NCBI GenBank assembly: GCA_003221075.1
Contig: QHUF01000051.1
Span: 1 to 12,099 of the forward strand
Length of the DNA stretch: 12,099 nucleotides
Reading direction: 5' to 3'
Source of the DNA: Gemmatimonadota bacterium
GTDB taxonomy: Bacteria > Gemmatimonadota > Gemmatimonadetes > Gemmatimonadales > GWC2-71-9
How positions within the stretch are numbered: position 1 is the first letter of the stretch; each line of letters starts with the position of its first letter. Below the pieces are notes generated by a model. That model was not told the origin of the DNA and ran no database searches. It saw only the letters and a program-made list of their open reading frames with translations. This document shows, piece by piece, positions 1-5,990 of the stretch. Made by a program: the position numbers and the translations under genes.

Positions 1-872
1 TCCCAACCGGTGCTGGGATTGGCCGCAATAGTGAAGTCGGCCGTGATGCCGGCGTTCGCATCGGCGATGATCGCGTTCCAGTCCGCGGCGGCGCGCTCTG
101 CCGGCGTCCGCGCCACGTTCGCGCGGAAGCGGGCCTTGTAGGAGCGAATGAACTGGAAATAGGCGGTCGTGTCGAGCCTGGTGGCGTTCGCGGGATCGTG
201 GCCGGGGATCCAGGTGGCCAGCAACCCTCCAGTAGTGCCGACTAACAAAGCGGGATTGCTACGGGCAATCGTCATCGCGGAATCGAGCAAGAGCAATGCG
301 GTGGCCATCACGTCGGTGTAGCCCTTGAGCGGCTGAATGGTCCCCGGCGCATCGTCATCGCCCAGGATTGCCGCGGAATCGTACGCCAGCGCCAGGTTTC
401 CATACGCCACGCCTTCGACGAACCGCGCGAACGAGCGGGCGCGCGCTTCCTGAGGCGCGGTAAACAACGTTGGGATCTTCTTCATGGCGCCGACGCCCCA
501 CGCCGCCATCCGTGCCGCGCGGTGCAGGACCAGGAAATCGCGGTAGTTGCCGTCGGAACCCGTGCCGCCACGGGTGTTGTCGATTTGCGTGCGGGGAATC
601 GCGCCGCGCGGGCTCATCGCAAAATTGGCCAGCGACGACGTGTTCTCCATGCCCATCACCTGCAGCTGGGTCTGGAGATCATCGTTCGAGCCGCCGAGTG
701 TGGCGTTCTGAATCTGCGCGTAGGTGGATCCGATGAACGCCTCAATGTCGCCCGGACGCGACAGCGCCCGAATGCGGTCCGGATCGTTCACATTGTCGAC
801 GATCAGCGTGTCCTTGCAGGCCATGAACGTGAGGGCCAGGACGCCGGCGGTAACAAGACGAAGCTTGGACAG
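1..872 (-). CDS. SusD/RagB-like nutrient-uptake lipoprotein (locus A), 3' end outside window
   Basis: Probable outer-membrane surface lipoprotein acting as the substrate-binding lid of the SusC transporter encoded just upstream. About 290 codons are visible and the frame is open to the left edge. Read from CTG at 872-870 the protein begins MSKLRLVTAG, then a hydrophobic stretch ending LTFMAC, a good lipobox with Cys19 as the lipidated residue. The mature part is helix-rich and Ala-rich (for example the stretch around RFVEGVAYGNLALAYD), as in the TPR-like SusD fold. No other cysteine is visible. The start is unusual: an ideal Shine-Dalgarno (GGAGGAG, 879-885) sits 6 nt before an in-frame CTG. 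The only nearby standard alternative is GTG at 887-885, which overlaps that Shine-Dalgarno and adds MEEQT. Family assignment rests on position after susC, the lipobox and composition; it looks quite unlike the SusD of locus B. Substrate unknown. Confidence 0.83.
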   Translation of the reverse strand, partial: MSKLRLVTAGVLALTFMACKDTLIVDNVNDPDRIRALSRPGDIEAFIGSTYAQIQNATLGGSNDDLQTQLQVMGMENTSSLANFAMSPRGAIPRTQIDNTRGGTGSDGNYRDFLVLHRAARMAAWGVGAMKKIPTLFTAPQEARARSFARFVEGVAYGNLALAYDSAAILGDDDAPGTIQPLKGYTDVMATALLLLDSAMTIARSNPALLVGTTGGLLATWIPGHDPANATRLDTTAYFQFIRSYKARFRANVARTPAERAAADWNAIIADANAGITADFTIAANPSTGW

Positions 873-878
873 CGTTTG

Positions 879-885
879 CTCCTCC
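879..885 (-). promoter_or_regulatory. Strong Shine-Dalgarno before a CTG start
   Basis: On the minus strand the sequence reads GGAGGAG, a near-perfect anti-16S match, followed by six bases (CAAACG) and an in-frame CTG at 872-870. Spacing favours CTG as initiator. The alternative GTG (887-885) shares its last base with this site and has only a poorly spaced purine run further upstream. Confidence 0.6.
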
Positions 886-904
886 ACAGAAAAAGGGGCA
901 CGTC

Positions 905-938
905 CTCCCCGCCGTGTGTGTTGAACCACGGCGGGGAG
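905..938 (-). terminator. Intercistronic 12-bp hairpin between susC and susD of locus A
   Basis: Perfect inverted repeat: 905-916 pairs with 927-938 (CTCCCCGCCGTG against CACGGCGGGGAG), loop of 10 nt. On the minus-strand transcript it begins 7 nt after the susC stop codon (945-947), and a TTTTT run follows 11 nt after the stem, before the susD ribosome site. It could be a partial terminator that lowers susD relative to susC, or a 3'-end stabiliser of the susC message. The U-tract is not immediately adjacent, so full termination is doubtful. The 3' arm GGGG could alternatively pair with a CCCC just downstream, which would give two competing structures. Confidence 0.6.
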
Positions 939-944
939 AACCGC

Positions 945-3900
945 TTAGAACGACGAGCTCAAACCGACAGTGACGGTGCGGAGGTTCGGGAACGTGAACG
1001 CATCCACCGCGTTGATGGCTGCCGAGCCGGAGCCATTCAACTGCGTCCCTCCCGACAGCCCGACTTCCGGGTCGAATCCGCGATAGCCTGTGATGGTCCA
1101 CAGGTTCCGACCGACGAGGCTGATCTGCCAGTCGCCGGCGTGCGCAATCGGCCCCACGTGATAGGAGACGAGCAGCTCGCGCAGCTTCGCGTAGCTCGCA
1201 TCCTCCACCGTGTAGTTATTCGGCAAGAGCTGGTCGTAGAAGCCCCCCAGCCCGGTGAAGCCGTCGGTTGCCGACGTGCGCCAGTAGTACCCGATCGGCT
1301 TGGCCGTTTGTAACGACTTGCCGACCTGATCGACGTCATGCGAGAGGAAATCGAGGTGCGCCCAGTGGAAGCCCTGGTTCCACACCTTCTGGCCGATCGA
1401 CGCATCGATCAGCGCGTAGAAATTGAATTTCTTGAACCGGACGTCCTGGGTCACGCCGAACCGGAAGTCCGGGAGCGCGTTCCCCAGTGCGACGTTGAGG
1501 GGCGAGCGGTTGTTGTCCCGCAGGAGGATCGGCGCGCCCCAATTCAACACGGGAATGCCCCACGGCGTCTTGTTTTGGTCGAACGTCGGATTGCTGACGG
1601 ACGTCTCCCACAGGTTGTCGGTGATGCCCATGCCGGGGTTGTTGCCGTGGCCGACCCAGACCAGGAAGCCGTCGTCATTGATCTGGAACGCGCTGTTGGA
1701 CGCGCCGCAGTCAGACTGGAAAGGACCGGGCAGCTCCGAGCAGTTCGTGAGGAATTTGTGCCCGTAGAACGTGCCGAGGCGCTCGCCCACCTTCGCCAGG
1801 AAGATCGAGCCGGTGCCCTGCTGGTCGGCGCCGAAGTAGAACGGGGGCACACTGAGCGCGGTGACCACGGATCGGTTGCGATCGTAGATCACGCGAGTCG
1901 ACCACTGGAAATCGCGCCTCTGCATCAGCGGGATATTCAACGACATCTCGATGGTCTTGTTCGTGAGCGTACCGGCGTTCTGCCACTGGCGCTGGAACCC
2001 GGTACAGGCACAGACCGGCACCGGCAAGATCTGCTGTTCGATCTTGGCATGCGAATAGGTGATGTTCGCCGCGTAGCGACCGAACAGCTCGATGTCGGCG
2101 CCCACTTCGGTTTCCTTGTGCAGCTCGGGGCCGAGATTGCGATTGCCGAGTGTGACGAGCGAGAGCACTCCGCCGGTGCCGATGGAGAACGTCTCGTATT
2201 GCGCGTCGAAGCGCGGTGAGCCCCCGGCGGTTCCGTAGGAGCCGTGGAGTTTGAGCTCGCTCACCTGCGGCAGTGACCACCAGGGCTCCTGTGCGACGCG
2301 CCACGCGAGCGACGCGCGACCGAACGTAGCCCAACGGTTATTGGGTCCGAACAGCGAGCTGCCGTCGCGCCGCATCAGGGCGTCGAAAATGTACCGTCCT
2401 TTGTATTCGAGACCCAGGCCCGCAAACAATCCAATCTGCCGGATGCGCTGGAAGTTCGATGTCGTCAAGCGCGTGCCCTGCAGTGTGTTGGTCAAATCGG
2501 TGATGCCTTGCACCGTCAGCTGACTGCCGTTCGCATTCAGCGTGTCATAATCGCGCTGCTCGAACAGGTAGCGGAAACTGTACCGCGACTTCAAGTCGGG
2601 ACCGAAGTCGTGCTTGAATGCGGCGTTCACGCTGCCGTTCATCGCTTCGCGATTGACCGTGCCACGCGTAATCGCCCCGAGGTTCGCGGTGCTGGATGAC
2701 GTCGTGCGGAACCCCTTGTCGCTGACCTGCGAAGCGGCGCCGCGCCGCAAGTCATAGCTGAAATTCGCGTCGAGGTTGAACCAGTTGGTCGGCGAATACG
2801 TCGCGGTGAGCCCGCCAATGAACCGGTTCGTGACGTCGGTACGCCTGGTCTGATACAGCGTCGACAGCGGGTTTTGATTCTGCGAGCCTCCGCCCTGCAG
2901 GTTCGGGCGGATGTAGAGCCGTCCCAGGGCGTCGCGCTGCAGAATGTTCACGATCGCCGGCACGCGAGTCAGCCGGAAGAACGAGTTGCCGCCTTCCTCC
3001 TGATTGACTCCGTCGGCCGTGCTGCGCGTATACGACGTACGGAACGCGATGTTCCAGTCCGTCCCGATCGTCTGATCGATGTTGAGACGGAACGCGTTGC
3101 GCTCGAAACCGTTGAGAAAGCGAATCGCGCCCTGTTCCTGCCGATTGGACGCGCTCGCGTAAAACCGCGTGTTACTCCCGAATCGACCGGTCATATCCAC
3201 CGTGTTTTCCAGGAACGGCTTCGGCGTGACGAGCTGGTTGACGGCGTTGTATCCCAGCGTCGGCCACGGCTGTACCTGGAAGCGCTGCCGCAGTGGCGCC
3301 CCCGAAATGGTGGAGCCAGGGTCGATCGGCAGGCCTTTGGGATTGAGTGAAAAGTCGCCCGGTGCGTCGTTGATGCGGGCTTGCTCGTCCGCCCAATTGA
3401 ACGTACGCGCGCAGAATGGCTGAGCCGTGACCGCTTCACAGAATAGCGTCCCCGTCTCATCGGTCGCCAGGGCCTGGAAGCGCGCCAATCCGAAGTCGCG
3501 CTCGATGTCGCTGACGCCGCCTTCGCTCCGTACGCCGAATTTCACGCCTTCCAGACTGCGACGCGCCGACTTCGTCGTGATGTTGATGACGCCGTTCCCC
3601 GCCCGCGCGCCGTACAGCGACGCGCCCGCGGCGCCCTTCACGACCTCGACGCTTTCGATGTCCCCCGGGTTCAGGTCGGGCAGTCCACCGTTGATGATGA
3701 CGCCGTCCACGATGTAGAGCGGATCCTGCCCGCGGCCCGACGCGTTGATCGACGTCGGTCCCCGCAGCAACACGGACGGTTGCGCGCCGGGACGGCCACT
3801 CGCCGAGACGATGTTGGCGCCCGGCACCTTGCCCTGCAGCTGGGTCAGCGGGTTCGAAGCCGGCACCGGCAGCTGCGACGCGTCGACACGCGACACCGTG

Positions 3901-4307
3901 AACGGCACCTTCACCGCTTCGGTCGCTTCTTGCGTGCCCGTGACGACGATCGCCTCGAGCAGGTTCACGTCGTAGCCCAACGTGAGGTCGACCGCCTGCT
4001 CACCGGGCGTCAGCGTGATCGCCTTGGTGTTCGGCTTGAAGCCGATCGCACGGACGCGCAAGACGACCGGCTGCCCGCGGACCCGCGCGCCCGGGACATT
4101 CAGCGTGTACTGTCCGGTCGCGGTGGTGACCACACCGATGCGCAGCTCCTCGAGGACGACGTTCGCGCCGGCAATCGGCTCACCACGATCGGAAGTGATG
4201 GTGCCACGGACGACGGCATCTTGCGCCCAGGCCGTACTCGCGCCGGCAACCAACAGCGCCAGCGCCGCGACCATAGCGAAGAGCAAGCCACGACGATTGT
4301 GGGGCAT
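945..4307 (-). CDS. SusC/RagA-family TonB-dependent outer-membrane transporter (locus A)
   Basis: TonB-powered outer-membrane importer expected to pair with the SusD-like lipoprotein downstream. 1120 residues, normal for SusC. The start at ATG 4307 is chosen because AGAGGA lies just upstream and a classical Sec signal peptide follows (MPHNRRGLLF, hydrophobic core, cleavage probably after AWA at residue 28). An in-frame ATG at 4427 would place 40 unrelated residues before the signal peptide and is rejected. Domains: carboxypeptidase-regulatory-like beta-sandwich about 31-112 (VRGTITSDRGEPIAGANV, VRAIGFKP); TonB-box-like EAIVVTGTQ about 118-126; plug about 132-247 with PLYIVDG, IESVEVVKGAAGASLYG and NGVINITTKS; 22-stranded barrel from about 250 to the terminal FPNLRTVTVGLSSSF. 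A SusC C-terminal signature (NLWTITGYRGFDPEVG) is present. Mature cysteines number six, in three close pairs (C-X8-C near 3410-3440, C-X-C near 2001-2015, C-X10-C near 1707-1745). Substrate unknown. Confidence 0.96.
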   Translation of the reverse strand: MPHNRRGLLFAMVAALALLVAGASTAWAQDAVVRGTITSDRGEPIAGANVVLEELRIGVVTTATGQYTLNVPGARVRGQPVVLRVRAIGFKPNTKAITLTPGEQAVDLTLGYDVNLLEAIVVTGTQEATEAVKVPFTVSRVDASQLPVPASNPLTQLQGKVPGANIVSASGRPGAQPSVLLRGPTSINASGRGQDPLYIVDGVIINGGLPDLNPGDIESVEVVKGAAGASLYGARAGNGVINITTKSARRSLEGVKFGVRSEGGVSDIERDFGLARFQALATDETGTLFCEAVTAQPFCARTFNWADEQARINDAPGDFSLNPKGLPIDPGSTISGAPLRQRFQVQPWPTLGYNAVNQLVTPKPFLENTVDMTGRFGSNTRFYASASNRQEQGAIRFLNGFERNAFRLNIDQTIGTDWNIAFRTSYTRSTADGVNQEEGGNSFFRLTRVPAIVNILQRDALGRLYIRPNLQGGGSQNQNPLSTLYQTRRTDVTNRFIGGLTATYSPTNWFNLDANFSYDLRRGAASQVSDKGFRTTSSSTANLGAITRGTVNREAMNGSVNAAFKHDFGPDLKSRYSFRYLFEQRDYDTLNANGSQLTVQGITDLTNTLQGTRLTTSNFQRIRQIGLFAGLGLEYKGRYIFDALMRRDGSSLFGPNNRWATFGRASLAWRVAQEPWWSLPQVSELKLHGSYGTAGGSPRFDAQYETFSIGTGGVLSLVTLGNRNLGPELHKETEVGADIELFGRYAANITYSHAKIEQQILPVPVCACTGFQRQWQNAGTLTNKTIEMSLNIPLMQRRDFQWSTRVIYDRNRSVVTALSVPPFYFGADQQGTGSIFLAKVGERLGTFYGHKFLTNCSELPGPFQSDCGASNSAFQINDDGFLVWVGHGNNPGMGITDNLWETSVSNPTFDQNKTPWGIPVLNWGAPILLRDNNRSPLNVALGNALPDFRFGVTQDVRFKKFNFYALIDASIGQKVWNQGFHWAHLDFLSHDVDQVGKSLQTAKPIGYYWRTSATDGFTGLGGFYDQLLPNNYTVEDASYAKLRELLVSYHVGPIAHAGDWQISLVGRNLWTITGYRGFDPEVGLSGGTQLNGSGSAAINAVDAFTFPNLRTVTVGLSSSF

Positions 4308-4360
4308 AGGGACATCCTCTCGTGAACTGGGAACTTGGTGGCAGGAAGCAACAACGCGGC

Positions 4361-4382
4361 CGGATTCGGCAACGCGAATCCG
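4361..4382 (-). promoter_or_regulatory. Perfect 8-bp inverted repeat in the susC (locus A) leader
   Basis: CGGATTCG (4361-4368) and CGAATCCG (4375-4382) are perfect inverted repeats with a 6-nt spacer. The repeat lies about 54 nt upstream of the susC ATG and downstream of the predicted transcription start. It could be an RNA hairpin in the leader or a DNA operator for a dimeric regulator; the sequence alone does not decide. Confidence 0.5.
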
Positions 4383-4464
4383 CGCGGAAGCTGCGCGACG
4401 CAATAATCCTATGAGCGTGACGGTCATACCGCTCGGGAATCAGGTAACGGCCTGAAGGCCCTAA

Positions 4465-4482
4465 AGACCCAACCTAGGGTCT
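4465..4482 (-). promoter_or_regulatory. Hairpin at the predicted 5' end of the susC (locus A) transcript
   Basis: On the minus strand AGACCC (4482-4477) and GGGTCT (4470-4465) form a 6-bp stem with a 6-nt loop. The predicted transcription start (about 4484) lies only one or two bases before the stem. A second small hairpin follows (GGCC-TTCA-GGCC, 4460-4449). 5'-terminal stems of this kind can protect mRNA from 5'-end-dependent decay. That role here is inference. Confidence 0.45.
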
Positions 4483-4490
4483 CCCCGAGG

Positions 4491-4519
4491 TTATAAGGCC
4501 CGATTCATAACCCTGTCAA
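4491..4519 (-). promoter_or_regulatory. Sigma-70-type promoter driving susC/susD of locus A
   Basis: On the minus strand TTGACA (4519-4514) is followed after exactly 17 bp by TTATAA (4496-4491): a consensus -35, optimal spacing, and a -10 close to TATAAT. Predicted start near 4484 gives a leader of about 175 nt before the susC ATG at 4307. The strongest promoter-like match I found in the window, and correctly placed upstream of a long minus-strand operon. Confidence 0.72.
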
Positions 4520-4534
4520 CCCCCCGTGTCCGGG

Positions 4535-4562
4535 TTGCATCCGGCCCGGGGCGCCCTATCAT
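4535..4562 (+). promoter_or_regulatory. Probable promoter of the plus-strand envelope cluster
   Basis: TTGCAT (4535-4540), 16-bp spacer, TATCAT (4557-4562). Predicted start about 4569 leaves a short leader before ATG 4591. The two -35 elements of the divergent promoters (this one and 4514-4519) are separated by only 15 bp, so one bound regulator could affect both. The -10 and -35 are each imperfect, so confidence is moderate. The remaining intergenic sequence holds the susC leader described separately. Confidence 0.45.
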
Positions 4563-4590
4563 CTATTAACGGTCGCTCACGGCGCAGGTC

Positions 4591-5367
4591 ATGACATATA
4601 TCGCCCACATACTCTCCCCGGCAGCGGCCTTGGGCCTCGGAATAGCCGCATCCGGAGGCGCCCCGGTGCAGGCGCAGGCACAAGGACACGCCGTGAGCCC
4701 GGCCCCCACAGCCGGAATCAGCGGGCAAGTCGTAAATCAGCAGTCACGTCTCCCTGTAAGCGGGGCCAGAGTTAACCTGATCGGGACACGCCTGCGTACC
4801 GCCACCGACAGCGGGGGACGCTTCAGCCAGGCCAGCCTCGACGCCGGCACGTATATCCTCGAGGTGCGGGCCATCGGGTACGGCGTGACCTCGTGGGTTC
4901 TGCACCTCGCCGACAGCCAGACGGTCGACTACGTATTCGAGCTGGAGCCTCTCGGAGTGGACCTCGAGCCCGTCATCGTGGAAGGCCGGCCCGGCTATTT
5001 TCAGCGCCGCATGGAGGAGTTCGAGGAGCGGCGCCGCTCCGGTCGCGGCATTTTCATCACCCACGATCAGATCGAGGCCAGCCACGCAGCCACCATGGCG
5101 GATCTGCTGCGCGGAGTCCCCGGACTGCGGCTGAATTGCCGCTCGGGGGTGTGTACCGCGCAAATGACGCGGACCGCCCGAGGCATCTGCGCGGCCGATT
5201 GGATCATCGATGGCGTACCGGCTTCAATGTCGTCCACGCCGCATCTTCCTGTCGTGGGAATCGTCGCCGTGGAGATTTACCGCAGTCCCAGCGAAGCGCC
5301 CGCCGAGTTCCTCAAGGCGGACTCCCAATGCGGAGTCATCGCCATCTGGACCAAGTCGGGCTTCTGA
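4591..5367 (+). CDS. Plug-only protein: carboxypeptidase-regulatory-like domain plus TonB-receptor plug, no barrel
   Basis: 258 residues, exported. Residues 1-30 look like a signal peptide ending near VQAQAQ, though its N-region lacks Lys/Arg. Residues about 42-120 form a carboxypeptidase-regulatory-like beta-sandwich (GISGQVVNQQSRLPVSGARV, VRAIGYG), parallel to the same domain of the neighbouring SusC (VRAIGFKP). A charged stretch 137-152 (FQRRMEEFEERRRSGR) leads into a plug-like region: DLLRGVPGLRL (171-181), WIIDGVPA (204-211), VAVEIYRSPSEAPAEF (225-240), CGVIAIWTKSGF (247-258). These match the plug landmarks of SusC (YIVDGVII, IESVEVVKG, NGVINITTKS), and the protein stops where a barrel would begin. 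Four cysteines, C183, C188, C200 and C247, lie in the last 80 residues. I recall similar proteins as common in Gemmatimonadota; their function is not established. The start ATG has a weak AGG ribosome site. The next gene overlaps its end by 40 nt. Confidence 0.85.
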   Translation: MTYIAHILSPAAALGLGIAASGGAPVQAQAQGHAVSPAPTAGISGQVVNQQSRLPVSGARVNLIGTRLRTATDSGGRFSQASLDAGTYILEVRAIGYGVTSWVLHLADSQTVDYVFELEPLGVDLEPVIVEGRPGYFQRRMEEFEERRRSGRGIFITHDQIEASHAATMADLLRGVPGLRLNCRSGVCTAQMTRTARGICAADWIIDGVPASMSSTPHLPVVGIVAVEIYRSPSEAPAEFLKADSQCGVIAIWTKSGF

Positions 5368-5990
5368 TCAGCCTTCGCTCCCCGTCCCTCCTCCTCGCCG
5401 CGGCGCTGCTCGTCTGCAGCGGTAGCGCGCAAAACGAGGATCCGCTCGCGGCCCGCTCCAAAGGCGCGGCCGGCGCGCCGGTCACCGTCTACGAGATGGC
5501 GGATTTCCAGTGCCCGGCATGCCGGATGTTCGCCGTGACGGTGCTCCCCACGATCGATCGGGAATTCGTGCAGACCGGCAAGGTACGCTGGGTATTCATC
5601 AATCTGCCGCTGACGAGTATTCATCCCAACGCCGTTGCCGCGGCGGAAGTCGCGATGTGCGCCGCGCGGCAGGGACGCTTTTGGCCCACGCACGATGCGC
5701 TCTACCAGCAGCAGGACACGTGGGCCAAGCTCTCAGCGCCGCGCAGCACGCTCGTGACGATCGCGCAGCGCGCCGGGGTCGACCGCGCGAAGCTGCTCGC
5801 CTGTCTCGACGAGGGCAGCGTACGCACGGAAGTCGAGCTGGACGCGCAGCGTGCCACGCGATCCGGGGCTCACGCCACCCCTTCCTTTTATATAGAAGGC
5901 GGCTTGCTCGAAGGCGCGCCCTACACGCCCGACCCGATGCGGCGCTTGTTGGACTCGATTTACGCCGTGCGCACGCGCGCATCCAAGTGA
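5328..5990 (+). CDS. DsbA-family (thioredoxin_4-like) exported thiol:disulfide oxidoreductase
   Basis: 220 residues. Expected to act in the periplasm on thiols of exported proteins. Signal region: basic N-terminus (RSHRH, R17) then hydrophobic SLLLAAALLV; cleavage around SGSAQ, with a Cys30 in LLVC that is a poor lipobox because Val is at -1. Thioredoxin fold with FQCPACRM at 60-67 (CPAC active site, C62/C65) and the cis-Pro loop HATPSFYIEGG (P185). C111 (AEVAMCAARQGRFW) and C159 (LLACL) sit where the DsbG/BdbD-like group often has a second cysteine pair. The start at ATG 5328 is preferred: AAGGCGG lies upstream and it supplies the positive N-region. This places the first 40 nt inside the plug-only gene in another frame, implying translational coupling. 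A rarer alternative is CTG 5364, overlapping the previous stop as CTGA. The end overlaps waaA by 4 nt. Substrates are unknown; the cysteine-bearing plug-only protein is the obvious candidate. Confidence 0.88.
   Translation: MRSHRHLDQVGLLISLRSPSLLLAAALLVCSGSAQNEDPLAARSKGAAGAPVTVYEMADFQCPACRMFAVTVLPTIDREFVQTGKVRWVFINLPLTSIHPNAVAAAEVAMCAARQGRFWPTHDALYQQQDTWAKLSAPRSTLVTIAQRAGVDRAKLLACLDEGSVRTEVELDAQRATRSGAHATPSFYIEGGLLEGAPYTPDPMRRLLDSIYAVRTRASK

Noticed and set aside
522..1313. Long plus-strand open frame opposite the locus A susC/susD
   Set aside because: Arg-rich, low-complexity translation typical of antisense frames in GC-rich DNA. It overlaps two genes with clear families on the other strand.
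1338..2219. 293-codon plus-strand open frame inside susC of locus A
   Set aside because: Antisense shadow of barrel sequence; no recognisable domain, signal peptide or ribosome site.
4308..4427. 40-codon in-frame N-terminal extension of the locus A SusC starting at ATG 4427
   Set aside because: It would bury the Sec signal peptide 40 residues inside. The ATG at 4307 has its own AGAGGA site and a classical signal sequence immediately after.
5510..5986. In-frame upstream extension of waaA starting at ATG 5510
   Set aside because: It overlaps the whole DsbA-like domain in another frame and encodes nothing family-like; the GTG at 5987 gives a normal waaA N-terminus.
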